From NCBI RefSeq assembly GCF_041435355.1, contig NZ_CP108442.1, positions 6,942,501 through 7,006,500 on the forward strand: a stretch of DNA of 64,000 bases. The letters are read 5' to 3'. Origin of the DNA: Streptomyces sp. NBC_01276. GTDB taxonomy: Bacteria > Actinomycetota > Actinomycetes > Streptomycetales > Streptomycetaceae. The translations under genes and the position numbers were made by a program. The notes beneath the pieces were generated by a model. The model worked only from the letters and a program-made list of their open reading frames with translations. It was not told where the DNA came from and ran no database searches. Positions 16,123 to 23,971 of this stretch are shown piece after piece (positions within the stretch are counted from its first letter, which is position 1; each line of letters begins with the position of its first letter).

Positions 16123-16830
16123 CTACCGGGTGTGCAGCAGCGGCAACAAGGACCGGTGCACCACCGTCACCCCCGCCACCACCACCGCCGCCGGGAGCAG
16201 CACCTCGCCCACGCTCCATCCGGCCCGCACCAGCAGCGCCCCCGCCAGTCCGCCCGAGAACATGGCCAGTACCGCCAGTCCCCGCCGCGCCCAGGCCCCG
16301 CTCCCGTATCCGAAGGCACTGTCGCGCCCCAGCGCCGAGCCGGCCATCAGGCCGGTCATGGACCGGGTCACCAGCGTGGTCGGCACACCGGGCACGTTCA
16401 CCCGCATGCTCGTCACGTTCCGGATGCCCATGGCCACCGACAGCAGCCCGGCCTCCACCAGGTGCGGCGCCCCCGGATCGCCGAACCGCGGGGTCACCCG
16501 CCACCCGGCGACGGCCGCGGCGACGATCAGCGCCGTCTCGGCGTACAGCCCCAGGCACATCCAGCGCCAGCCCCGGCCCTCCGCGGCCGACTCCATCCGC
16601 GCCCCGCACACCGCGCCCAGCGCGAAGGCCACCAGAGAGACGGCCGCCGGCAGCGAGGGCAGGTTCCCCTGATGGGCCGCCCCGAAGGCCAGAAAGAGGA
16701 CGTTGCCGGTCTGCATCGCCGTGAACACCGGTCCCAGGGCGAGCAGGCTCACCGCCTCGATCAGTCCGGTGACCGCGGTCAGAGCGAGCATGAGCGCCGT
16801 CAGGGAGGGCCGCAGCGCCCGCGCGTCCAC
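16123..16830 (-). CDS. DUF1275 (YoaK-like) membrane protein
   Basis: A 235-residue protein with six or seven hydrophobic segments. The family motif is near the N-terminus: AVTGLIEAVSLLALGPVFTAMQTGNVLFLAFG; IRNVTSMRVNVPGVPTTLVTRSMTGLMA follows in the second half. DUF1275 proteins are inner-membrane proteins, probably transporters, of unknown substrate. GTG 16830 is used, with GAGGG immediately upstream. The gene reads toward the ECF sigma gene and is separated from it by 128 nt containing two copies of CGGCCGCAGGGGC-like sequence. Confidence 0.82.
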   Translation of the reverse strand: MDARALRPSLTALMLALTAVTGLIEAVSLLALGPVFTAMQTGNVLFLAFGAAHQGNLPSLPAAVSLVAFALGAVCGARMESAAEGRGWRWMCLGLYAETALIVAAAVAGWRVTPRFGDPGAPHLVEAGLLSVAMGIRNVTSMRVNVPGVPTTLVTRSMTGLMAGSALGRDSAFGYGSGAWARRGLAVLAMFSGGLAGALLVRAGWSVGEVLLPAAVVVAGVTVVHRSLLPLLHTR

Positions 16831-16979
16831 CCCTCAGCCCCCGGCCCGGGCGGCACGCGGGAGGGGCCGGCGGGGGTTCACGTCCATGACGCCCGACGGT
16901 GGCACGGCCCCCGCCCCGACAGAAGACGACATGCGGGAGCGGGTCGGGGACTTCGCGGAGATGCCCTAGGGTCCGGAGC

Positions 16980-17573
16980 ATGAGTGATCTTCTGCTGGTG
17001 CGTCACGGGGAGACGGCCTGGAGCGCCAACGGGCGGCACACGGGCCTCACCGACGTGCCGCTGACCGCGCGCGGGGTCGAGGAGGCCATCTCGCTGGCGC
17101 CCTTCTTCCGCGACCGGCAACCCGCCCTGGTGCTGACCAGCCCGCTGAGCCGGGCCGTGGCCACCGCCCGGCTCGCCGGGCTCCACGACGGGGTCCCCGA
17201 CCCGGACCTCCACGAATGGGACTACGGCGGCTACGAGGGCGTCACCACCGCCGAGATCCAACGCACCGTGCCCCACTGGTCGCTGTGGACCGACGGGGTC
17301 CCGCAGGGCGACGCCCACCACCCCGGGGAGAGCGCCGCCCAGGTCGGCGCCCGCGCGGACCGGGTGCTGGCGCGGGCCGGCACGGTGCTGACCGAGGACC
17401 GGGGCGACGTGGTGCTCGTCGCCCACGGACACTTCCTGCGCGTCCTGACAGCCCGCTACCTCGGTCTCTCCCCGCAGGACGGCCGGCTCTTCCTGCTGCG
17501 CACCGGCACGGTCAGCGTGCTGTCCACGGAACACGGACTTCCGGTCGTGGCCGGGTGGAACACCCGCCCCTGA
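16980..17573 (+). CDS. Histidine phosphatase family protein (phosphoglycerate-mutase-like)
   Basis: A 197-residue protein with the catalytic LLVRHGETAW motif at the N-terminus (His9), SPLSRAVATARLAG, the acidic LHEWDYGGYEG and the second catalytic histidine in LVAHGHFLRVLTARYLG. These residues form the phosphohistidine pocket. It is probably a small-molecule phosphatase of the acid phosphatase/phosphoglycerate mutase group; the substrate is unknown. ATG 16980 puts the motif at the usual position. Confidence 0.88.
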   Translation: MSDLLLVRHGETAWSANGRHTGLTDVPLTARGVEEAISLAPFFRDRQPALVLTSPLSRAVATARLAGLHDGVPDPDLHEWDYGGYEGVTTAEIQRTVPHWSLWTDGVPQGDAHHPGESAAQVGARADRVLARAGTVLTEDRGDVVLVAHGHFLRVLTARYLGLSPQDGRLFLLRTGTVSVLSTEHGLPVVAGWNTRP

Positions 17574-17646
17574 ACCGCGGCACCGCGCGTCCCCGGCCCG
17601 GCCCGTCCGCCTCGCGCGGCCGGGCCGGGTGCGTGACGATGCGTAC

Positions 17647-19158
17647 ATGGACGACGGCGACCACGGCGCACCGGGCAGCACCCTCCCCGACGCCGACGCG
17701 AGCCTGAAGGCCAACGCCATCGGCTTCCTCGACGCCCTCGTCATCGGTCTGAACTCCACCTCGCCGGCCTACTCCCTGGCCGCCGTCATCGGACCGATCG
17801 TGGCCCTGGTGGGGGTCTACGCGCCGGGCGTGATGCTCGCGTCCTTCGTCCCGATGCTGCTGATCGCCGCCGCCTTCTACTACCTCAACAAGGTCGACCA
17901 GGACTGCGGCACGACCTTCTCCTGGGTGACCCGCGCCATGGGCCCCTGGGCGGGCTGGCTCGGCGGCTGGGCCATCACCATGACCGGCGTACTCGTCATC
18001 GGCTCCCTCGCGGACGTCGCCGTCCACTTCGGCCTGCTCGCCGCCGGGCTCGACGGCCTCGCCGCGAACCAGCTGGTCCGGCAGGGCCTGAGCGTCCTGG
18101 TGATCCTCGCGATGACCGCCATCTGCGTCATCGGCACCGAGATGTCCGCCCGGCTCCAGGACGTCCTGATCCTCGCCCAGGTCTTCTTCCTGCTCGCGTT
18201 CGCCGTGGTCGCCCTCTACCGCGTCTACGCCGGCACCAGCACCCTCGGCGGCACCCCGCCCTCCCTGAGCTGGCTCAACCCATTCGGCGCCGGCGGCACC
18301 GCGCTCACCGCGGGGCTGCTGCTCGGTGTCTTCATCTACTGGGGCTGGGAGTCGGCCGTGAACCTCACCGAGGAGGTCGAGGACTCCGCCACCGCGCCCG
18401 GCAAGGCGGGCATCTGGTCCACCATCGTCCTCCTGGTGACCTACCTGTCCGTCGGCTACGCCGTCGTCGCCTACGCCGGTACGCAGTTCCTCGCCCAGAA
18501 CGCCGGCGAGGAAGAGGCCGTCTTCGCCGTCCTCGCGCACGAGGTGATGGGCGGCTGGGACTGGATGGTGCTCCTCGCCGTCTGCACCTCCGCCCTCGCC
18601 TCCACCCAGACGACGATCATCCCCGCCTCCCGGACCGCCCTGTCGATGGCCCGCCGGCACGCCCTCCCACCGCACCTCGCGCACATCCACCCCCGCTTCC
18701 GCACCCCCGACGTGAGCACCTGGTGGGTGGCCGCCATCGCCATCGTCTGGTACCTCGCCGTCAACCAGATCAGCGAGAACGCCCTCCTCGACTCCCTCAC
18801 CGCGCTCTCCCTGCTCATCGCCTTCTACTACGGCCTCACCGGTGTGGCCTGCGCCGTCTACTACCGCCGCCACCTGCTGGAGAACGCGCACAACTTCCTC
18901 CTCATCGGCCTCGGCCCGCTGGTCGGCGCGGGCCTGCTGACCTGGCTGCTGGTGGAGTCCGTGGGAGACATGTCGAACCCGGCGAACTCCGCGGGCGGGG
19001 TCTCCTGGTTCGGCCTCGGCCCGCCCCTCGTCATCGGCATCGGGATCGCCGTCGCCGGCTTCCTCCTCATGTGCTTCTGGCGGATCCGCGACGGCCGGTT
19101 CTGGCAGGAGCGCCGGGGCGTGGTCGACCCGGCCCTCGTACGCGGCAGGAAGTCCTGA
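17647..19158 (+). CDS. APC-superfamily amino acid/polyamine permease
   Basis: About 503 residues with 12 predicted membrane helices. The N-terminal LNSTSPAYSLAAVIGPIVALVG resembles the substrate-binding helix 1 of APC permeases, and FIYWGWESAVNLTEEVEDS (helix 6 region) is a strong family marker. It would import an amino acid or related amine; specificity cannot be read. ATG 17647 is preferred; GTG 17629 is an in-frame alternative and neither has a clear RBS. A universal stress protein gene follows after 9 nt, suggesting co-regulation under stress. Confidence 0.87.
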   Translation: MDDGDHGAPGSTLPDADASLKANAIGFLDALVIGLNSTSPAYSLAAVIGPIVALVGVYAPGVMLASFVPMLLIAAAFYYLNKVDQDCGTTFSWVTRAMGPWAGWLGGWAITMTGVLVIGSLADVAVHFGLLAAGLDGLAANQLVRQGLSVLVILAMTAICVIGTEMSARLQDVLILAQVFFLLAFAVVALYRVYAGTSTLGGTPPSLSWLNPFGAGGTALTAGLLLGVFIYWGWESAVNLTEEVEDSATAPGKAGIWSTIVLLVTYLSVGYAVVAYAGTQFLAQNAGEEEAVFAVLAHEVMGGWDWMVLLAVCTSALASTQTTIIPASRTALSMARRHALPPHLAHIHPRFRTPDVSTWWVAAIAIVWYLAVNQISENALLDSLTALSLLIAFYYGLTGVACAVYYRRHLLENAHNFLLIGLGPLVGAGLLTWLLVESVGDMSNPANSAGGVSWFGLGPPLVIGIGIAVAGFLLMCFWRIRDGRFWQERRGVVDPALVRGRKS

Positions 19159-19167
19159 GGAGGCCGG

Positions 19168-19590
19168 ATGTCCGTGGTCCTGGGTTACGACGAGTCCCCC
19201 GGCGCCGAACGTGCCCTGCGCGTCGCGCTGGAGGTCGCCACCGCCTTCGGGGAACCGCTGGTCCTCGTCTACGGAGCCGCCGCGCCCGGAGCCACCGGCG
19301 AGGAGTACCGGGCCCACCGCGAGGCCCTCCTCCAGGCCGGCCGCAGCGCCCTGGCGCGGGCCGTCGAGGCCGCCGACGAGGCCGGGGTCCCCTCCACCGT
19401 CGAGGTGGTCGACGACAAGCCCGCCCAGGCGCTGCTGGACGCCGCCGCACGCCACGACGCCCGGGTCATCATCGTCGGCACCTGGGGCGACAGCCCGATC
19501 CGCGGCGCCCTCCTCGGCTCCACCCCGCACAAGCTGCTGCACCTCTCGCCCGTCCCGGTGCTCTGCGTGCCGACGGCGGACGAAGCGTAG
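19168..19590 (+). CDS. Universal stress protein (UspA family)
   Basis: A single-domain 140-residue UspA protein. It begins VVLGYDESPGAERALRVALE and ends with the nucleotide-binding loop GTWGDSPIRGALLGSTPHKLLHLSPVPVLCVP (the G-x2-G-x9-G-S pattern), so ATP binding is likely. GAGGAGG precedes ATG 19168. It lies 9 nt after the permease and 16 nt before a DHA2-type exporter, so all three are probably one transcript. Confidence 0.9.
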   Translation: MSVVLGYDESPGAERALRVALEVATAFGEPLVLVYGAAAPGATGEEYRAHREALLQAGRSALARAVEAADEAGVPSTVEVVDDKPAQALLDAAARHDARVIIVGTWGDSPIRGALLGSTPHKLLHLSPVPVLCVPTADEA

Positions 19591-19606
19591 GCCGGGGGAG
19601 GGCGCG

Positions 19607-21031
19607 ATGGCGAAGCCGGCGGGGGCGAGCGGGAGGCGCGGGCTCTTCCACGGCCGGGACCGGGCGGTGATCGCGGCCGCCGCGATCTCGATGCTGCTGG
19701 TCCAGATGGACTGGTTCGCCCTCAACCTGATGCTCCCCGTCATCGGGCGCGAGTTCGACACCCCCACCACCAACCTCCAATGGCTGGTCAGCGGCTACAT
19801 GCTCACCCTCGGCGCCCTGATGGTCACCGGCGGCCGGTCCGCCGACCTCTTCGGCAGGCGGCGGGTACTCGTCTGCGGGCTCACCGGCTTCGCCCTCGTC
19901 TCGGTGGTGTGCGCCGCCGCGCAGAACACCGCCTGGCTCACCGCAGGACGCTTCGTGCAGGGGTGCACCGCCGCACTGATCCTTCCCGTGTCCGTCGCCG
20001 TGGTCACCGCGTACTTCCGCGACGAACGGCAGGGCCGCGCCGTCGGCACCGTCCTCGCCTTCAGTGCCATCGGCACCGCCCTGGGACCCTTCGTCGGCGG
20101 GGCCTTCGCCGAACACGTCAGCTGGCGCGCCGTGTTCCTGCTCAACGTGCCCTTCGCCCTCGCCGCGGCCCTGCTCCTGCTGCGCTTCGTTCCCGAGACG
20201 CGGGACGAGGAGGCCGGACGCGGCCTGGACCTGCCCGGCGTGGTGACGCTCGCGGGCGGCCTGACGGCCCTGATGACCGGCGTGGACCAGGGCGCGCACT
20301 GGGGGTGGGGCTCCCCGGCGACCCTGTGCTGCCTCGTGGGCGGTGCGGTCCTGCTGGCCGTGTTCGTCCTGGTCGAGCGGCGCAGTCCGCAGCCCCTGCT
20401 GGACCTGGAACTCCTGCACAACGGCCCCTTCGTCGCCGTCACCCTCGCCGGATCCCTGTCCAACGTCGTGTACTGCCTCGTCGCCGTGTTCTCGGCCCTC
20501 TACCTCCAGCAGGCGCGCGGGCTCTCGCCCCTGGACTCCGGGCTGATCTTCCTGGCCCTGTCCGTCGGCGCCGGAGCCGCCAGCTACTGGTCCGGCCACC
20601 TCGCCCTGCGCGTGCGCCCCGAGCGGCTGATGGCCGCCGGGATGCTGCTGAGCGGAGTCAGCCTGTTCGTCCTGACGCTGGTCACCTCGCTCGTCGTCTA
20701 CACGGCCGTGTTCGCGGTGGTCGGCGTCGGCGTCGGGCTCGCCTGGGCACTGACCAACGTCGCCACCCAGTCCTACGTCCCGCCCGGTCGCCTCGCGGCC
20801 GCCTCCGGGCTCGTGCTGACCTCCCTCGTCCTGCTGGGGGCCGTCGCGGTGGCCGTCGCCTCCACCGTCCTGGAGGTGATCAGCGGCTCCGTCGCGGGGG
20901 CCGCCTCGGACGGCCCCGCCATCGAGACCGTCCTGCGCGCGGCCGCCCTGCTGGCCGTGCTGGGCGCAGCCGGGATGGCCGCCGTCGTCCGCCGGGTTGC
21001 GGCCCCGGCCGTGGTCCCGGAGAGTTCCTAG
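19607..21031 (+). CDS. MFS exporter, DHA2 (14-helix drug:H+ antiporter) type
   Basis: A 474-residue major facilitator protein. Motif A is GGRSADLFGRRRVL after helix 2, and motif C-like ALGPFVGGAFAE lies in helix 5; the length and hydropathy fit 14 helices. Substrates of such proteins are usually toxic hydrophobic cations or antibiotics. ATG 19607 has a GGGGGAG box 6 nt upstream. It follows the permease and universal stress protein genes closely. Confidence 0.87.
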   Translation: MAKPAGASGRRGLFHGRDRAVIAAAAISMLLVQMDWFALNLMLPVIGREFDTPTTNLQWLVSGYMLTLGALMVTGGRSADLFGRRRVLVCGLTGFALVSVVCAAAQNTAWLTAGRFVQGCTAALILPVSVAVVTAYFRDERQGRAVGTVLAFSAIGTALGPFVGGAFAEHVSWRAVFLLNVPFALAAALLLLRFVPETRDEEAGRGLDLPGVVTLAGGLTALMTGVDQGAHWGWGSPATLCCLVGGAVLLAVFVLVERRSPQPLLDLELLHNGPFVAVTLAGSLSNVVYCLVAVFSALYLQQARGLSPLDSGLIFLALSVGAGAASYWSGHLALRVRPERLMAAGMLLSGVSLFVLTLVTSLVVYTAVFAVVGVGVGLAWALTNVATQSYVPPGRLAAASGLVLTSLVLLGAVAVAVASTVLEVISGSVAGAASDGPAIETVLRAAALLAVLGAAGMAAVVRRVAAPAVVPESS

Positions 21032-21042
21032 GACCGCCACCG

Positions 21043-21083
21043 GGTGACACGGCTCCGGTGACACGGCTCCGGTGACACGGCCC
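21043..21083. repeat. 14-bp tandem repeat in a convergent intergenic gap
   Basis: Two exact copies of GGTGACACGGCTCC (21043-21056 and 21057-21070) are followed by a third that diverges at the end. More degenerate copies of TGACACGGCCCGG continue to about 21125. The array fills the 101-nt gap between converging genes and has no coding sense; it may mark replication slippage or a termination region. Confidence 0.7.
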
Positions 21084-21132
21084 GGGTGGCCCGGCCCCGC
21101 TGACACGGCCCGGACGGCCCGGCCCCGGAAGC

Positions 21133-22773
21133 TCAGCCCCCGGTGGCTCGGCTTCCGAACACCCCCGACAGGTACGCCGACAGCTCCCCGGCCGTCGGCG
21201 GGCACAGCCGGGCCCCGAGGTGGCCGTCCGGCCGGACCACGAAGGCGGTCGGCTCCCGGACCCCGTAGACCCGGCGGAACTCGCCGAGCCCGTCGAGGTA
21301 CACCGGCATCGGGGCCCAGGCGGGCGCGGTCCCGCCCTCGGTGAGGACCGCGTACGCCGTGAGCCGTCCCGCGGGCAACCCGCCGGTCAGTGCGGCGAGT
21401 CCGGGGACGCAAGGGGCCTGCGGGCCGTCGGCGCAGACCAGCAGCACGTGCTCGCTGCCGCGCAACAGCTCGTACAGGCGCAAGGGCCCGCTCTCGATGC
21501 GCCCGATCAGCCCGGCGCAGTCGGGGGCGCGATCGCCGGGGCGCGGTCCGGGGCCGGCGCCGTCCGGATCCGGCGGGCGCACGAGCGGGCTGTCCGGGTA
21601 GCTGACGAGCAGCTGCGCCTCGCGCATCAGTACGGTGGTCAGGTCCTCGCCACCGGCCCGCACGCCCTGGCCGGCGTGCCGAACGGTCCGCCCGACGACC
21701 TCCTCGCCGACCGGCCGGCGCTCGGCGTCGTAACTGGCCGTCAACCGCGGGTGCGCGGCCCCGTCGACGGCCAGGGCCAGCTTCCAGGCCAGGTTCCAGG
21801 CGTCCTGGATACCGGTGTTCATGCCCTGCGCGCCGGTCGGCGGGTGGATGTGCGCCGCGTCCCCGGCGACGAAGACCCGCCCGTCCCCGTACCGGTCGAC
21901 GATCCGGTGGCTGATCCGGAAGATCGAGGACCAGCGCAGGCCGGAGGCGGTCACCGGCTGCGGCGAGAGACGGTCCAGGACCGCCTGCACGTGGGACAGC
22001 CCGGGAGCCCGGCCGCCCTCCAGACCGTGAGCCACCCCGTCCTCGCCGACCGACGGGGAGGACAGCTCCGGCGGCACCAGCATCGACGCCCGGTACCGGC
22101 CCGGACCCGGCAGCGGAATGCACACCAGCAGGTCGTCCAGGGCGCCGCCGGCATCGTGGTGCAGGGACCGGACCCCGTACGCGTGGGGCAGGTCCCAGTC
22201 CACCACCACGTCGGCCAGCATGTACTCCTCGGGGAACGCCGCGCCCTCGAAGGTGAGTCCGAGCCCCTTGCGGACCGTGCTGTGGGCCCCGTCGCACCCC
22301 ACCAGGAACCGGGTGCGCACCTCCTCCTCGCCGTCCGGTCCGACGAGCCGGCAGGTCACCCCGTCGGCGTCCTGCGCGAAGGAGACCAGTTCGGTGCGCC
22401 GCTCGATGCGGGTGTCGAAACGGGCGAGGAACTCCTCCAGGATCCGCTCGGTCTCGTTCTGCGGCAGCGCGGCGAAACCGAAGGGGACGTCGGCCGGCAG
22501 CGCCAACTCCAGCCGGTCCTGCTCGCGGCCGTCGACGTACACCAGCTGTCCGCGCATCGGGATCGCGGCGTCCAGCACGGTCCGCACCAGCCCCATCCGG
22601 TCCCACAGTTCCAGCGTGCGCGGCTGGATGCCCACCGCCTTCGCGTACGGCATCCGCTCCGGCAGCCGGTCCACGAGCCGGCAGCCGACCCCGCGCCGGC
22701 GCAACTCGATCGCCGCGGTCAGCCCCACCGGGCCCGCGCCCGCGACCAGAACGTCCACCGGTGCGCCGTGCAC
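21133..22773 (-). CDS. FAD-dependent aromatic-type monooxygenase
   Basis: A 546-residue class A flavoprotein hydroxylase. FAD motif VLVAGAGPVGLTAAIELRRRG is at residues 8-28; the second FAD motif FVAGDAAHIHPPTGAQGMNTGIQDAWNLAWKLAL lies near residue 295. A C-terminal thioredoxin-like domain (TEGGTAPAWAPMPVYLDGLGE) is typical of the PheA/TfdB and polyketide hydroxylase group. It hydroxylates aromatic or polyketide substrates using NAD(P)H; the actual substrate is unknown and no biosynthetic cluster surrounds it. ATG 22773 is used. Confidence 0.85.
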   Translation of the reverse strand: MHGAPVDVLVAGAGPVGLTAAIELRRRGVGCRLVDRLPERMPYAKAVGIQPRTLELWDRMGLVRTVLDAAIPMRGQLVYVDGREQDRLELALPADVPFGFAALPQNETERILEEFLARFDTRIERRTELVSFAQDADGVTCRLVGPDGEEEVRTRFLVGCDGAHSTVRKGLGLTFEGAAFPEEYMLADVVVDWDLPHAYGVRSLHHDAGGALDDLLVCIPLPGPGRYRASMLVPPELSSPSVGEDGVAHGLEGGRAPGLSHVQAVLDRLSPQPVTASGLRWSSIFRISHRIVDRYGDGRVFVAGDAAHIHPPTGAQGMNTGIQDAWNLAWKLALAVDGAAHPRLTASYDAERRPVGEEVVGRTVRHAGQGVRAGGEDLTTVLMREAQLLVSYPDSPLVRPPDPDGAGPGPRPGDRAPDCAGLIGRIESGPLRLYELLRGSEHVLLVCADGPQAPCVPGLAALTGGLPAGRLTAYAVLTEGGTAPAWAPMPVYLDGLGEFRRVYGVREPTAFVVRPDGHLGARLCPPTAGELSAYLSGVFGSRATGG

Positions 22774-22846
22774 CCTCTCATGGTCGCCGCAGCTGCGGCC
22801 CCCGGCGACCGGGGCGGCGTCCGGCCTCCTGGAGTCCGGGTCGCGT

Positions 22847-23218
22847 TCAGACCTCGTCCTGTGTGCGGATGGCCTCCCGGAGCCGGCGGGCCGCCCGACC
22901 CGGCTCGCCGCGCTGCTGCTCCAGCAGCGCGGCGGCGATCGCGTCGAGCTTCTGCTGGATCGCGTGTTCGGCGCGGCGTTCGGCGTTCTTCAGCAGGGCC
23001 AGCAGCAGCAGCGACACGGCCGCCATCGTGTCCCCGGCGAACAGCTGCCAGCTCAGCGGCAGGCCCGCGAGGTGCACCGCCACGAATCCGCCGACCAGCA
23101 CCAGGCACACGGCGGAGAACGCCGCCGAGCTCGTGAAATTGGAGGCGAGCTCGGCCATCTTCCCGAAACGGCCGATCCGCCCGTCGCCGTGCCTCTCCGC
23201 CGGATGCTCGAAGCTCAT
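22847..23218 (-). CDS. Low-affinity iron permease family membrane protein
   Basis: A 123-residue protein with two membrane helices (FTSSAAFSAVCLVLVGGFVAVHLA and FAGDTMAAVSLLLLALL) and a long charged C-terminal helix (NAERRAEHAIQQKLDAIAAALLEQQ). This short two-helix layout matches the bacterial proteins grouped with the Fet4-like low-affinity iron permease family. Whether such short versions carry iron is doubtful. It is 73 nt upstream of the monooxygenase start in the same direction. Confidence 0.75.
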   Translation of the reverse strand: MSFEHPAERHGDGRIGRFGKMAELASNFTSSAAFSAVCLVLVGGFVAVHLAGLPLSWQLFAGDTMAAVSLLLLALLKNAERRAEHAIQQKLDAIAAALLEQQRGEPGRAARRLREAIRTQDEV

Positions 23219-23388
23219 ACCCGGCGGCTGCCCGCGGCGGAGCCCGGTACACCTCGCACGGGCCCCGGGGGCGATCGCGGCCCGGCGGGGGCGGGCCGCG
23301 GGACCGCGAGCGCCTCCGGCCCGGTTGCCGGGAGCCGCGCCGGGTAGCCGCGGACCAGGGGCGAAACCGCCGACCGAGGGGTGGCGCC

Positions 23389-23877
23389 GTGACGGGGCTG
23401 GATGCCTTCACCGACGCGCTGGACGGCCCGATGTACGTGGTCACGGCCGCGGCCGACGGCGCGAGGGCGGGCTGCCTGGTCGGCTTCGCCTCCCAGTGCT
23501 CCATCGCCCCGCCGCGCTTCGTCGTCTGGCTGTCCACGGCGAACCACACGTACCGGGTCGCGCGCGGGGCGGCGTACCTGACCGTGCACCTGCTGTCGCG
23601 GGACCAACGGGCACCGGCGGAGCTCTTCGGCGGGCGGACGGGGGACCGGGAGGACAAGTTCGTCCGGACCGGCTGGCGGCCGGGACGGGAGGGAAGCCCG
23701 GTGCTGACCGAGGTGCGCCCCTGGTTCACCGGCCGTGTCGAGCGGTGCGTCGGGGGCGGGGACCACGTGGGCTTCGTCCTGTCGCCCGTCGAGGAGTGCC
23801 CGCCTGGGCAGGGTGCGCCGCCCCCGGTGCTGCGCTACCGGGACGTCCGTGACCTGCGTCCCGGTCACCCCGCCTGA
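23389..23877 (+). CDS. Flavin reductase-like domain protein
   Basis: A 162-residue protein starting at GTG 23389. It resembles the FMN-binding flavin reductase fold: PMYVVTAAADGARAGCLVGFASQCSIAPPRFVVWLSTANHTYRVARG covers the family's flavin-binding region, and FGGRTGDREDKF follows. Related proteins supply reduced FMN to a partner monooxygenase or act as oxidoreductases themselves. No obvious partner is next to it. Its stop codon lies in the first unit of a 24-bp-period repeat array. Confidence 0.8.
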   Translation: MTGLDAFTDALDGPMYVVTAAADGARAGCLVGFASQCSIAPPRFVVWLSTANHTYRVARGAAYLTVHLLSRDQRAPAELFGGRTGDREDKFVRTGWRPGREGSPVLTEVRPWFTGRVERCVGGGDHVGFVLSPVEECPPGQGAPPPVLRYRDVRDLRPGHPA

Positions 23878-23927
23878 CCACGGTTCGGTCACCCCGCCTG
23901 ACCCCGTCCCGGTCACCCCGCCTGACC
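23863..23927. repeat. Three 17-bp palindromic units at an exact 24-bp period
   Basis: GGTCACCCCGCCTGACC occurs at 23863-23879, 23887-23903 and 23911-23927. Each unit is an inverted repeat GGTCA/TGACC with a 7-nt spacer. The first contains the flavin reductase stop codon and the last ends 44 nt before the start of the ANTAR-phosphatase gene. It could be an operator array or a set of transcriptional hairpins. Confidence 0.8.
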
Positions 23928-23971
23928 GGCGGGCCTCTCCACCGGGGCGCCACACGTGCCATGCTCGTCGC

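Noticed and set aside
17512..19773. Long leftward frame of about 750 codons opposite the permease and stress-protein genes
   Set aside because: Antisense shadow of the APC and USP genes, with Gly/Asp/Glu-rich sequence and no motif.
23863..23927. CRISPR array (because of three regular repeats)
   Set aside because: Units are 17 bp with 7-nt spacers that are too short, and there are no cas genes.
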